Shown here: positions 36,061 through 43,533 of the stretch, in pieces
Layout of the letters: each line of letters begins with the position of its first letter
Position numbering within the stretch: position 1 is the first letter of the stretch
Source: QYOJ01 sp043810345
GTDB lineage: Bacteria; Bacteroidota; Bacteroidia; Bacteroidales; FEN-979
Length of the DNA: 64,000 nt
Direction: 5' to 3'
Assembly: GCA_043810345.1 (NCBI GenBank)
Contig: JBDROF010000049.1
Coordinates: 1 to 64,000, forward strand
The notes under the pieces: generated by a model
What the model saw: the letters and a program-made list of their open reading frames with translations, nothing else
Database searches by the model: none
Told to the model about the DNA's origin: nothing
Made by a program: the position numbers and the translations under genes

Positions 36061-36207
36061 TAGACGTGAGACGTGAGACGTGAGAGGTGAGACGTGAGAC
36101 GTGAGAGGTGAGACGTAAGACGTGAGAGAGAACTTAAAACTGAGAACTGAGAACTGAGAACTGAGAACTGAGAACTGAGAACTGAAGACTGTGGAAGATT
36201 GAATGAA
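36061..36207. repeat. 21-unit heptamer array after tex
   Basis: A continuous 7-nt register in which the unit drifts from GAGACGT (nine variants) through GAGAGAG and AACTTAA to AACTGAG (six copies) and then GACTGTG and GAATGAA. It fills nearly all the gap between tex and the barrel gene and ends 19 nt before that gene's start. Confidence 0.93.
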
Positions 36208-36226
36208 TGCACTTGGTAAAAATTTG

Positions 36227-36931
36227 ATGATGAAAAAATATACTCTCGTACTCCTTTTTTTTCTGCCTATTTTTAATACTCAGCGGGGGTTTTCCCAGCG
36301 CTTTTTGGGTGCTCTTTCGGCTGGGATGAACCTTTCCCAGGTTGATGGCGACGAGGTGTACGGATTTAAAAAAGTGGGCTTCAACGGCGGACCCTCCATC
36401 ATTATCCCCATCGGAAAAGAGCGCCGATGGTCGGTCACCATGGAGATGCTATTTTCCATGAACGGAGCTTATCAGAAAGGTGGATCTGCCATTAACGATA
36501 CCATTGATACTGCTGTTCCCGTTTACTATAATGGATACAAACTGAACCTTAACTATATTCAGGTTCCTTTGATGGTTCATTTTACTGATAAAAAGATCAT
36601 TGCCGGTGGTTTGGGTTTCGCTTATGGGCAACTGGTGGATGTCAGGGAGTGGGAAGATGGCAAGAGACAAGATAACACGAACCTTCAGGGCCCTTATACC
36701 CTTGCCGATTTTCAGGTTCTGGCCGATGTCAGGGTACGGATCTGGAAGAGACTCTGGGCGAATGTTCGCTACTCTTACTCCCTGCTACCTATCCGAACGA
36801 GGGATTTTAAAAACATCACCGGGAAACAGGTCTGGACCAGAAAACAATATAACAATGTGATCACCATGCGGTTGACCTATATCTTCAACGATCCTTATAT
36901 CAGGCCGCGCGAAGGAAGAACCAGAAAGTAA
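36227..36931 (+). CDS. Outer-membrane beta-barrel protein (PorT-type family)
   Basis: From the ATG at 36227 (or the ATG at 36230) the protein has about 234 residues with a signal peptide ending at FSQ (about 24). It continues with alternating strands (FLGALSAGMNLSQVDGDEVYGF; GFNGGPSIIIPIG) characteristic of the OMP beta-barrel family annotated as PorT-like. The last strand ends in VITMRLTYIFND. The name does not prove a role in T9SS. The frame extends up to 36203 but that ATG lies in the heptamer array. Confidence 0.85.
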   Translation: MMKKYTLVLLFFLPIFNTQRGFSQRFLGALSAGMNLSQVDGDEVYGFKKVGFNGGPSIIIPIGKERRWSVTMEMLFSMNGAYQKGGSAINDTIDTAVPVYYNGYKLNLNYIQVPLMVHFTDKKIIAGGLGFAYGQLVDVREWEDGKRQDNTNLQGPYTLADFQVLADVRVRIWKRLWANVRYSYSLLPIRTRDFKNITGKQVWTRKQYNNVITMRLTYIFNDPYIRPREGRTRK

Positions 36932-36954
36932 GATCACGGCTTCCCTGATTGGGG

Positions 36955-37764
36955 TCATAAAATTCTCTTAATAAGCCTCAATTTATGCGTATACTGTTCC
37001 AGTTTCCCGTCGTAGATCCCCTGGTGGTCGATGGCATCGATACGGACGTTGCCGGAAACGTGGATGATCCGGAATCTGTCGGCCAGGATGCCCACATGGT
37101 TGATGTTTCCCCCTTCGTCATCGAAAAAGACAAGATCCCCGGGTTCCGCTTCCTCCAGGAGAGAGATGACCTCCCCCTGGGTGGCTTGCTGGGAAGCATC
37201 GCGCAGGAGTTTGATGTTCCGAAGCCGGTAAACCATCTGAACAAGCCCCGAACAATCGATCCCGAACGGCGACCGTCCTCCCCAGAGGTACGGGGAATGG
37301 AGATACATCATGGCATCTTCCACCAGGTTGCGGCAAAACTCTCTTTTCTCCTGTAGCGTCCCGATCTCTTCAACGCCGGAGGTGTCAGAGACCTGCCCCT
37401 CGAAATGGAAGTTCTCCCCCGCAATCCTAAAAAACTGTCCCTCCAGCGCCGGGAGCGAACTCCCCAAAGGGATGGCAAACATGGTCTTCGCCGACTCGTT
37501 GGCGATCAGCTGGACCAGGTCCGTCACCACCGGTGTATCGGCATTCAGCAGCCTCAGGAACTCCTGTTCGTCAATCATCCTGGCCTGCTTCTCCGGGATC
37601 CATCCTTCGTAATTGTCCCAGGTGAGGCGTACCTGCAGCCAGCCCTCCTGTGCTTTGTAGATGCGGAAGAGTTCACCGAAAAGAAGTTGTGTCGTGATTT
37701 CGGAGAAATGAGAGGGTTCCTTTCTGACGGAAACCAAACTCTGGAGGTTGATGCCAAATTCCAT
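36955..37764 (-). CDS. NlpC/P60 family cell-wall hydrolase with SH3-like domain
   Basis: From the ATG at 37762-37764 (MEFGINLQSLV) the protein has 269 residues. An SH3-like region (about 10-75, VSVRKEPSHFSE ... GWLQVRLTWDNYEGWI) precedes the NlpC/P60 domain with the catalytic Cys in LWGGRSPFGIDCSGLVQ (about 178) and His in INHVGILAD (about 226). Such enzymes cut the gamma-D-Glu to diamino acid bond in peptidoglycan peptides. No signal peptide is seen, so it may act on recycled muropeptides in the cytosol, as the dipeptidyl-peptidase VI type does. Confidence 0.92.
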   Translation of the reverse strand: MEFGINLQSLVSVRKEPSHFSEITTQLLFGELFRIYKAQEGWLQVRLTWDNYEGWIPEKQARMIDEQEFLRLLNADTPVVTDLVQLIANESAKTMFAIPLGSSLPALEGQFFRIAGENFHFEGQVSDTSGVEEIGTLQEKREFCRNLVEDAMMYLHSPYLWGGRSPFGIDCSGLVQMVYRLRNIKLLRDASQQATQGEVISLLEEAEPGDLVFFDDEGGNINHVGILADRFRIIHVSGNVRIDAIDHQGIYDGKLEQYTHKLRLIKRIL

Positions 37765-37818
37765 GGAGAGGTTTTTAGGACTCAAAATTACGAACATATG
37801 AGGAAAAACAAAGCCTTT

Positions 37819-37992
37819 TCACCCGCGTCCTTCGTCCTTCGTCTTCTTCAGCTCCTCCAGCGCGCAACCGCCACACTCTTTCGAACAGGTCCGGCATTTC
37901 CGGAGCGGATCGGAGAGGTAGCGCAACAGACTGACCACCGTATAGGTAATGGCGGCTACAATAATGATCCCGGTGATGACATACTGCCACAT
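37819..37992 (-). CDS. FeoB-associated Cys-rich membrane protein
   Basis: A 57-residue protein from the ATG at 37990-37992: one N-terminal membrane segment (QYVITGIIIVAAITYTVV) and the CRTCSKECGGCALEE cysteine cluster, as in the small proteins found beside feoB in many anaerobes. It starts 2 bp after the feoB stop, so it is in the feo operon and may help ferrous iron transfer. The C-terminal TKDEGRG is encoded by heptamer units shared with other gene ends. Confidence 0.88.
   Translation of the reverse strand: MWQYVITGIIIVAAITYTVVSLLRYLSDPLRKCRTCSKECGGCALEELKKTKDEGRG
37825..37859. repeat. Short heptamer array at the end of the FeoB partner gene
   Basis: Units GCGTCCT, TCGTCCT and TCGTCTT in a 7-nt register next to the stop of the Cys-rich gene (37819-37821). 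The unit family is the same as inside aroA. Confidence 0.6.
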
Positions 37993-37994
37993 TC

Positions 37995-40397
37995 TCAGAA
38001 GAGCAAATTTCCCAGCTGATAAACGGTGAATGAAAGAAGCCAGGCCAGGGCAGTAGTGTAAAGGATCAGGAACAGTGCCCACTTCCAACTGCCCGATTCA
38101 CGACTAACGGTGACGATGACAGCCACACATGGCATGTAGATCAGGATGAAGAGCAGGTAAGAGATCCCTGCAATGGGAGTAAAAATCGGTTTGCCGAGTT
38201 GTGGTCCTTCGGTGTATTTGACATTCTGTAAGATCAGCGGGAGATTTTGTTTCGAGGTTCCTTCCGGAGGATGATCCGAACCGTATAGCACTCCCATTGT
38301 GCTGACAACCACCTCCTTGGCAGCAGCTCCTGTGATCAGGCTCACCCCCATCTTCCAGTCGAAACCGAGTGGCTGGATCACAGGTTCGATGAATTTTCCG
38401 ATGCGGGCAATGTAGGATTGCTCCAACCGTTGCTGAGGTGAAGCCTGGCTCCCGGCAGGAAAATATTCAAGGGCCCAGATGAGGATGACAGCGACAAGGA
38501 TGATCCCGCTCATCTTCCGGAGATACTGCTGACCTTTCTCCCACATATGCCGCAAGCTGACTCGGAGGGTTGGGATGCGATAGGGGGGGAGTTCCATTAC
38601 AAAGGGGGCCTGCTTGCTTTTAAATAACGTATTCTTGAATATCAAGGAAACCAGTATGGCCAGAACAATCCCCGTGAGGTAGATCAAAAAGATCACCGTT
38701 CCGGCATGGTCAGGAAAGATCGCTCCCGTAATGAGAATGTAGACCGGCAGCCGGGCACTGCACGACATGAAGGGGTTGATCAGCATCGTGGCCAGACGGT
38801 CGTTGCGGTCACGCAGGGTGCGGGTGACCATGATCGCCGGTACGTTACACCCAAACCCCATGATGAGGGGGATGAACGATTGGCCATGAAGGCCCATCTT
38901 GTGCATCAGTTTATCCATGATAAACGCAGCCCGGGCCATGTAGCCGGTATCCTCCATGATCGCGATAAAAAAGAACAGGATCAGGATGTTGGGCAGGAAG
39001 ACAATGACGCTTCCCACCCCATTGATCACCCCGTCTACCAGCAGGTCTTTCAGCGGTCCCGGCGGCATCAGTGAGCTGACCCTTCCGCTGATCCATCCCA
39101 CGCCTGTTTCGATCCACTCCTTGGGGTACTCGCCTAACGAGAAGGTAGTCTGGAACATGAACCACAGGAAAAAGAGGAAGAGGGGAAAACCGAAATACTT
39201 GTTGGTCAGGATCCGGTCGATCAGATCGCTCCTGGAATGTTGTTTTTGCTCAGAAGGATCTACTTGTAAGGTTTCTTTTAAAGCGCCGGCGATAAATCCG
39301 AACCGGGCATCCGCGATGAGGGTGGTGGAGTCGTCGCGATAGATCCGTTCCAGCCGCTGTACCTCCTGGTCTACCACCTCCAGGATCTCCTTGTAGACAC
39401 AGCTCTTCATAAGGATCTGCGCAACGTCCGGATCTTTTTCCAGAAGTTTGATGGCATAATAACGGGAGGAGGCCTTTAGGGTCACCGTTTGGTCTTTCCA
39501 GATCACATCCTGGATCCTGGCCAGCGAGCGTTCTATCTCCTGGCTGTAGTTGATGTGGATGTGACGTGTAACGGGGTCTCTGTCCTCATAGACTTCAATG
39601 ATCCTATCGAAGAGTTCCCGTACCCCTTTGCCTTTTGAGCTGACGGTGGGAATCACAGGGATCCCGAGCAGTTTTCCAAGCCCTTCGTAATCCAGGATAT
39701 CTCCACGGCCGGTCAGCTCGTCATACATATTGAGGGCTAACACCACCCGGACATCCATGTCGATCAGCTGGGTAGTAAGGAAGAGGTTCCGTTCCAGGTT
39801 GGAAGCATCCACTACATTGACCAGGATATCGGGTAGCTCCATGAAGACGTGGCTCCTCACATATAATTCCTCCGGCGAATAGGCAGAGAGAGAGTAGGTT
39901 CCCGGGAGGTCGGTGATCTCAAAACGATAGCCTTTTTGCTTGAATGAAGCTGTTTTGGAACCCACTGTCACCCCTCCGAAATTGCCCACATGTTCCCGCG
40001 ATCTTGAGATGTAATTAAAGAGTGTTGTTTTGCCGCAGTTTGGATTTCCGACCAGGGCTACCTCAATCGTTTTCCCTTTTTCCCCGGCTGTTTGCCGCAA
40101 TAGCTCTTCCTGAAGGGTTCCGCTGAAATGCTCTACTATTTCACGGATCTCTTCGTCGTGCCGAACCTCTGAGTCGGTCAGCACCTCCACCAGCTGGGCT
40201 TCACTCTGCCGGAGAGAAACATGGTAGCCCATGATCCTGTATTCGATCGGATCCTGCAGAGGGGCCGATTTGATCACAGTGATCTCTTTCCCTTTCACGA
40301 ACCCCATCTCCATCAGCCGGCGCCGGAAATGTCCGCGTCCTTTGATCTTGATGATCCGGGCGGTTTCGCCCTGCCTAAGATCGAGAAGGGTTGACAA
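37995..40397 (-). CDS. feoB: Fused FeoA-FeoB ferrous iron transporter
   Basis: An 800-residue fusion. Residues 1-75 are FeoA (SH3-like: RRLMEMGFVKGKEITVI), then the FeoB G domain (about 110-280: G1 GNPNCGKTTLF, G3 DLPGTYSL, G4 ALNMYDE), a helical GDI domain and the membrane part with two Gate motifs (about 400-800, GFGCNVPAIM and ARLPVYIL). It imports Fe(II) through the inner membrane, important under low oxygen. The fusion of FeoA and FeoB is common in Bacteroidota. The Cys-rich partner follows after 2 bp. Confidence 0.97.
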   Translation of the reverse strand: MSTLLDLRQGETARIIKIKGRGHFRRRLMEMGFVKGKEITVIKSAPLQDPIEYRIMGYHVSLRQSEAQLVEVLTDSEVRHDEEIREIVEHFSGTLQEELLRQTAGEKGKTIEVALVGNPNCGKTTLFNYISRSREHVGNFGGVTVGSKTASFKQKGYRFEITDLPGTYSLSAYSPEELYVRSHVFMELPDILVNVVDASNLERNLFLTTQLIDMDVRVVLALNMYDELTGRGDILDYEGLGKLLGIPVIPTVSSKGKGVRELFDRIIEVYEDRDPVTRHIHINYSQEIERSLARIQDVIWKDQTVTLKASSRYYAIKLLEKDPDVAQILMKSCVYKEILEVVDQEVQRLERIYRDDSTTLIADARFGFIAGALKETLQVDPSEQKQHSRSDLIDRILTNKYFGFPLFLFFLWFMFQTTFSLGEYPKEWIETGVGWISGRVSSLMPPGPLKDLLVDGVINGVGSVIVFLPNILILFFFIAIMEDTGYMARAAFIMDKLMHKMGLHGQSFIPLIMGFGCNVPAIMVTRTLRDRNDRLATMLINPFMSCSARLPVYILITGAIFPDHAGTVIFLIYLTGIVLAILVSLIFKNTLFKSKQAPFVMELPPYRIPTLRVSLRHMWEKGQQYLRKMSGIILVAVILIWALEYFPAGSQASPQQRLEQSYIARIGKFIEPVIQPLGFDWKMGVSLITGAAAKEVVVSTMGVLYGSDHPPEGTSKQNLPLILQNVKYTEGPQLGKPIFTPIAGISYLLFILIYMPCVAVIVTVSRESGSWKWALFLILYTTALAWLLSFTVYQLGNLLF

Positions 40398-40407
40398 TTA
40401 ATTTAGA

Positions 40408-41025
40408 TTAAATAAGAGAGTGCAAAATTACGAAAAAATCAGTTGACTCAGGCCCGAGGTTAAATAACAGATCGACTATACTCAAATCCGGCAGAAACCC
40501 GTTACGGTCTGCAAACACCTGGTAGTACTCCGGATACCGGTTAGTCTGATGCCTGATGCCGGATAATTGCCGAAGGTCGGTGACACCCGGCACCTCTTTC
40601 TCATAGGTTTCGGTCAACGTGACTGCTTTGTCCAGCCGTATCGCCCGGAAGAGGGTCTCCAGGAGCTGCTGGTTAAAGTCGAGGAGAAAAGTGAACTCCT
40701 TGCTGTAGTAGGGCAGGAGGTAGTCCTGGTAATAGAGGAAAAAGGGTGATTTGTTGTAAGCTGCCTCAAAAGACCTCCAGTGGATCTTTTGCCAGGGAAG
40801 GTGATGTGCGATGCGAATATCCTTTGTTTTAGTGCGGTTCCCGTCGGGTTTAGAGACGGGGATACTCAGGATCTGGAGACCGTTGGGACCCATGATCTCA
40901 CAGCGGTTGCGGATGGTTTGCTTGGGATAGGTCTCCCACGCTTCAATCCATAGTTCATCTGCTGCCACACATGCAGCCACGTAAGAGATGGAGGGGAGGT
41001 AAGCGGTTGGGAGTAATACGGTCAT
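40408..41025 (-). CDS. WbqC family protein
   Basis: A 205-residue protein of the WbqC family: start LLPTAYLPSISYVAACVAADELWIEAWETYPKQT, then NRCEIMGPNG, HLPWQKIHWRSFEAAYNKSPFFLYY and the end FLPDLSIVDLLFNLGPES. Family members are found in O-antigen and other loci and are thought to act in amino-sugar or lipid modification, but the reaction is not well defined. The stretch SGIRHQTNRYPEYY is encoded by a weak heptamer run (40528-40576). The ATG lies inside an octamer repeat, so the start could have been shaped by the array. 11 bp after it lies the feoB start, on the same strand. Confidence 0.88.
   Translation of the reverse strand: MTVLLPTAYLPSISYVAACVAADELWIEAWETYPKQTIRNRCEIMGPNGLQILSIPVSKPDGNRTKTKDIRIAHHLPWQKIHWRSFEAAYNKSPFFLYYQDYLLPYYSKEFTFLLDFNQQLLETLFRAIRLDKAVTLTETYEKEVPGVTDLRQLSGIRHQTNRYPEYYQVFADRNGFLPDLSIVDLLFNLGPESTDFFVILHSLI
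40528..40576. repeat. Weak heptamer run inside the wbqC gene
   Basis: Seven units such as TACCGGT, ATGCCTG and ATGCCGG keep a 7-nt register within the coding sequence. Units are related to those at 41050-41091. Could be chance; less certain than the aroA case. Confidence 0.45.
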
Positions 41026-41091
41026 ACGGTCATAAGGAAATTAAGAAATCCGAAATCCGAAATCTGATATCCGGCATCTGGCATCCGGTTA
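41018..41091. repeat. Octamer-to-heptamer array between the thioredoxin and WbqC genes
   Basis: Four 8-nt units (ACGGTCAT twice, AAGGAAAT, TAAGAAAT; 41018-41049) pass into six 7-nt units (CCGAAAT to CCGGTTA; 41050-41091). On the minus strand the first holds the WbqC ATG and the last holds the thioredoxin TAA, so the whole gap is array. Confidence 0.85.
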
Positions 41092-41454
41092 GTTTTTCGC
41101 TTTCAACAACACATCATCAATCGCTTTTATCAGAGAATCTTTCGGAAGGGCTCCAACGGACATTTGGGGTTGGCCCTCTTTCGGACAAAAAAGCATCGAA
41201 GGAATACTCCGGATACCAAAAGCAGCAGACAATTCCTGCTGGTCTTCGGTGTCCACTTTGTAGATGTTAATTTTTCCGTCGTACACCTTTGAGAGCTCCT
41301 CCAGTACAAGGGCCACCATCTTGCAGGGGCCACACCAATCGGCATAAAAGTCGATGATACAGGGCAACTCTCCCTCAAATTTCCAATCCTTGTTTGTTTC
41401 AAAATTAAAGACCTTTTCAAAAAAAGCCTCCTTGGTTAAATGTTCTACTGACAT
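41089..41454 (-). CDS. trxA: Thioredoxin
   Basis: A 121-residue cytosolic thioredoxin: redox motif WCGPC (about residues 38-42), cis-Pro in IRSIPSML and the G in QMSVGALPKDSL. No signal peptide. It reduces disulfides in target proteins. The C-terminal half is close to the membrane-anchored thioredoxin upstream at 41606-42103 (QMSVGALPK is shared), so the two are tandem paralogues. The stop codon lies in a heptamer array. Confidence 0.95.
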   Translation of the reverse strand: MSVEHLTKEAFFEKVFNFETNKDWKFEGELPCIIDFYADWCGPCKMVALVLEELSKVYDGKINIYKVDTEDQQELSAAFGIRSIPSMLFCPKEGQPQMSVGALPKDSLIKAIDDVLLKAKN

Positions 41455-41522
41455 TGCTATATAATTTTATGGTTAATTTCTTAGTTATTTGCTTTTTGGT
41501 AATTGATTTATGGGGTCAAGGA

Positions 41523-41608
41523 GGTCATGAAAGTCATGACGGTCATGAAGTGAGAAATAAACCCACATACCCACATACCCTCATACCCTCATACCTTCTT
41601 ACTTTCTA
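41523..41608. repeat. Nonamer and octamer arrays after the lipoprotein thioredoxin gene
   Basis: Three 9-nt units (GGTCATGAA type, 41523-41549) and six 8-nt units (ACCCACAT, ACCCTCAT and variants, 41561-41608). The final octamer ACTTTCTA holds the complement of the thioredoxin TAG stop (41606-41608). The rest of the 151-bp gap shows nothing further. Confidence 0.85.
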
Positions 41609-42103
41609 CTTCACCAGAAGTACATCCTTAATTGCCGTAACGAAGATTGGTTTTGGGAGGGCTCCAACCGACATCTGAGGTTTTCCCTCTACAGGAATAA
41701 ACAGGACCGCCGGGATCGACCGGATGTTGAAGACCCGTGCAAGCTCCTTCTGCTTTTCAGTATCTATTTTGTAGATCCGGATCTTCCCTTTGTATTCTGC
41801 AGCCAGTTCATCCATGATGGGTGCCACCACCTTACACGGACGGCACCAGTCGGCATAAAAATCAATGATCACCGGAAGATCTCCTTTGAAAATCCAGGTG
41901 TCGGCATGTTTGCTGTAATCCCACACCAGTGCCTTGAATTGTTCCGCATTCAGATGCATCACTTTTCCCTGATCGGTCAGGTTCCCGCCGGCAGGTGTTT
42001 TAATAGTCGCCGAAGTATCAGAGGTTTTTACACGATCGTTGCTGCTGCAGGCTGGCAGGCTCATTGCCAGGGCAAATCCTATAAGAATTGAATATTTTCT
42101 CAT
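41606..42103 (-). CDS. Lipoprotein thioredoxin-fold protein
   Basis: From the ATG at 42101-42103 the protein has 165 residues: lipoprotein signal (lipobox LPAC, Cys about 19), a polar linker, and a thioredoxin domain with FYADWCRPCKVV (CRPC instead of CGPC) and SIPAVLFIP. It should work on the periplasmic side as a membrane-anchored disulfide reductase or isomerase. The Arg in place of Gly in the redox motif may change its potential. Paralogue of the cytosolic thioredoxin just downstream. The longer frame from 42337 crosses the promoter and is rejected. Confidence 0.92.
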   Translation of the reverse strand: MRKYSILIGFALAMSLPACSSNDRVKTSDTSATIKTPAGGNLTDQGKVMHLNAEQFKALVWDYSKHADTWIFKGDLPVIIDFYADWCRPCKVVAPIMDELAAEYKGKIRIYKIDTEKQKELARVFNIRSIPAVLFIPVEGKPQMSVGALPKPIFVTAIKDVLLVK

Positions 42104-42126
42104 GGTTGTTATTTTTAATGACCATG

Positions 42127-42134
42127 CAAAGATA
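42127..42134 (-). promoter_or_regulatory. -7 box (TATCTTTG) of the lipoprotein thioredoxin gene
   Basis: Exact TAnnTTTG match on the minus strand, 23 bp before the ATG at 42103. It fixes that start. The -33 region is AT-rich without a clear TTTG. Confidence 0.6.
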
Positions 42135-42177
42135 AAACATTTTTTAAAATAAATCGCATAAGTATCACTATTTTTTT

Positions 42178-42185
42178 TATTTTTG
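42178..42185 (+). promoter_or_regulatory. -7 box (TATTTTTG) of the zinc-ribbon gene
   Basis: Exact TAnnTTTG match 18 bp before the ATG at 42204, supporting that start rather than 42183. Confidence 0.55.
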
Positions 42186-42203
42186 CAAAGAAATCTTCGG
42201 TTC

Positions 42204-42617
42204 ATGAAGCATATATTCAAAACCCTGAGCATCGATACATTCTCCACCCGGTTCGCGACCGATGAGGAGTGCCTGCAATTTCTCTCCGAACAGAAGTGGT
42301 TGGGTGGCTTCGTCTGTAAGAAATGCGGCCATACCAATTACTGCAAGGGGAAAACACCCTATTCCAGGCGATGCACCAGGTGCAAGAGTGAAGAGTCTGC
42401 CACCGCCCATACGATCTTCCACCGATGCCATATCCCCATCACCGAAGCGTTTCAGATGGTATACATGGTTTGCTCCAATCCGAAAATCTCCTCCTATGAG
42501 CTATCCCGTCAGCTGGAGATCCGTCAGATGACCTGCTGGAAGCTGAAGAGCCGGCTGATGGAGTGTTTGGAGAACAGGGGGGAGATAGATATCCTGTATG
42601 TGCCGGGAAGTGATTAG
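42204..42617 (+). CDS. Stand-alone IS1595-type transposase zinc-ribbon protein
   Basis: A 137-residue protein from the ATG at 42204. It contains the IS1595 zinc-ribbon layout: CLQFLSEQKWLGGFVC, CKKCGHTNY, then CTRCKSEESATAHTIFH with two CxxC pairs, followed by the helical MVYMVCSNPKISSYELSRQLEIRQMTCWKLKSRL segment that binds DNA in these transposases. The catalytic DDE domain is missing and no terminal inverted repeats were seen. It has its own promoter box and an intact frame, so it may be a domesticated DNA-binding protein rather than decay. Its stop overlaps the stop of the convergent propeller gene. Confidence 0.8.
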   Translation: MKHIFKTLSIDTFSTRFATDEECLQFLSEQKWLGGFVCKKCGHTNYCKGKTPYSRRCTRCKSEESATAHTIFHRCHIPITEAFQMVYMVCSNPKISSYELSRQLEIRQMTCWKLKSRLMECLENRGEIDILYVPGSD

Positions 42618-42627
42618 CGATTAGCGA
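42614..42627. repeat. Heptamer pair holding two convergent stop codons
   Basis: TTAGCGA twice. The first unit contains both the zinc-ribbon TAG (42615-42617) and, on the minus strand, the propeller TAA (42614-42616). Confidence 0.6.
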
Positions 42628-43533
42628 TAAAGCGCAGGTTTTTACCTCCAACTTTCTTCCCCTGCAACGTACATAATTCGAGGGTACAGGTGCCATTTGC
42701 ACCTCCTTTAATGGAAAAAGAAAACTGATCACTGATCGCTATGTCCCACACCCGGTCGGAGGGGATGTTGGAATTTTCTGTATTGAAAACGGTCCAGGTT
42801 TCCTCCTGTATATCAAGGATACCCAGTCCTCCGTTTGCTGTTGCGACCAGCAGGTCATAATAATAAGGAACGATGGTACGAATATAATTGGAAGGAACTC
42901 CTGTGAAAGCAGAATCGTAGACTGACCAAACTCCATTAGCCGAAAGTTTAGCTAATCCCAGATAGGTACCGAACCAGACATTTCCGAAATCATCACAGGC
43001 TACACAATAGACATCATTATTCGGCAATGGTGAGTTCCAGGTATTGTATACCGTCCATGTATTCCCGTCAAATTTCAGTGCCCCTTCATAGCCAGTCCCG
43101 GCATAGATGTTCCCAGCGTTATCACCGGTAATCCGGAATATGTAATTGGTCGGCAGGCCATTGCCTGCATAAAAATGCTCATACTGACCACTTATCAGAT
43201 CCATCTTAATGATACCTGCTAGCCTGGTAGCGATCCAGAGATAATTCCCCGTACGGTACATCCCATAAATGGTGTAATCGGGTAATCCCGGGATGGAATC
43301 CCATACCTCTGAATCAAAAGTGAAGAGATTGATCCCGTAATCACAAATAATGTTGAGGTCCCGTCAAAGGGGTGCCCAACCCAGGGATTTCCCATGCTGT
43401 CGACCGCGATTCGATAACATAAATCACTTACAAGATTGGAGTTCCCTGTATTGTAAACGTTGAACTGGGCAACGCTGACTGATGGACAGATCAAACAGAC
43501 GGAAGCCAGCAGGTAGGACCACATGTTATTCAT
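42614..43533 (-). pseudogene. Frameshifted two-component-regulator-type beta-propeller protein
   Basis: Two overlapping frames make one protein of about 306 residues. The first (43533 down to about 43360) has a signal peptide (VCLICPSVSVAQ) and FNVYNTGNSNLVSDLCYRIAVDSMGNPWVG. The second (about 43360 to 42614) continues with DSIPGLPDYTIYGMYRTGNYLWIAT and repeats of the W(V/F)GT.LGLAKL and NTWTVYNTWNS kind, as in the ligand-binding propellers of sensor proteins. In the second frame a TGA at 43364-43366 marks the upper limit of the shift, so a single-base gain or loss lies near 43345-43365. It lacks any kinase domain. Either a secreted propeller gene broken by frameshift, or a sequencing error. 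It overlaps the following C10 gene by 8 bp. Confidence 0.78.
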
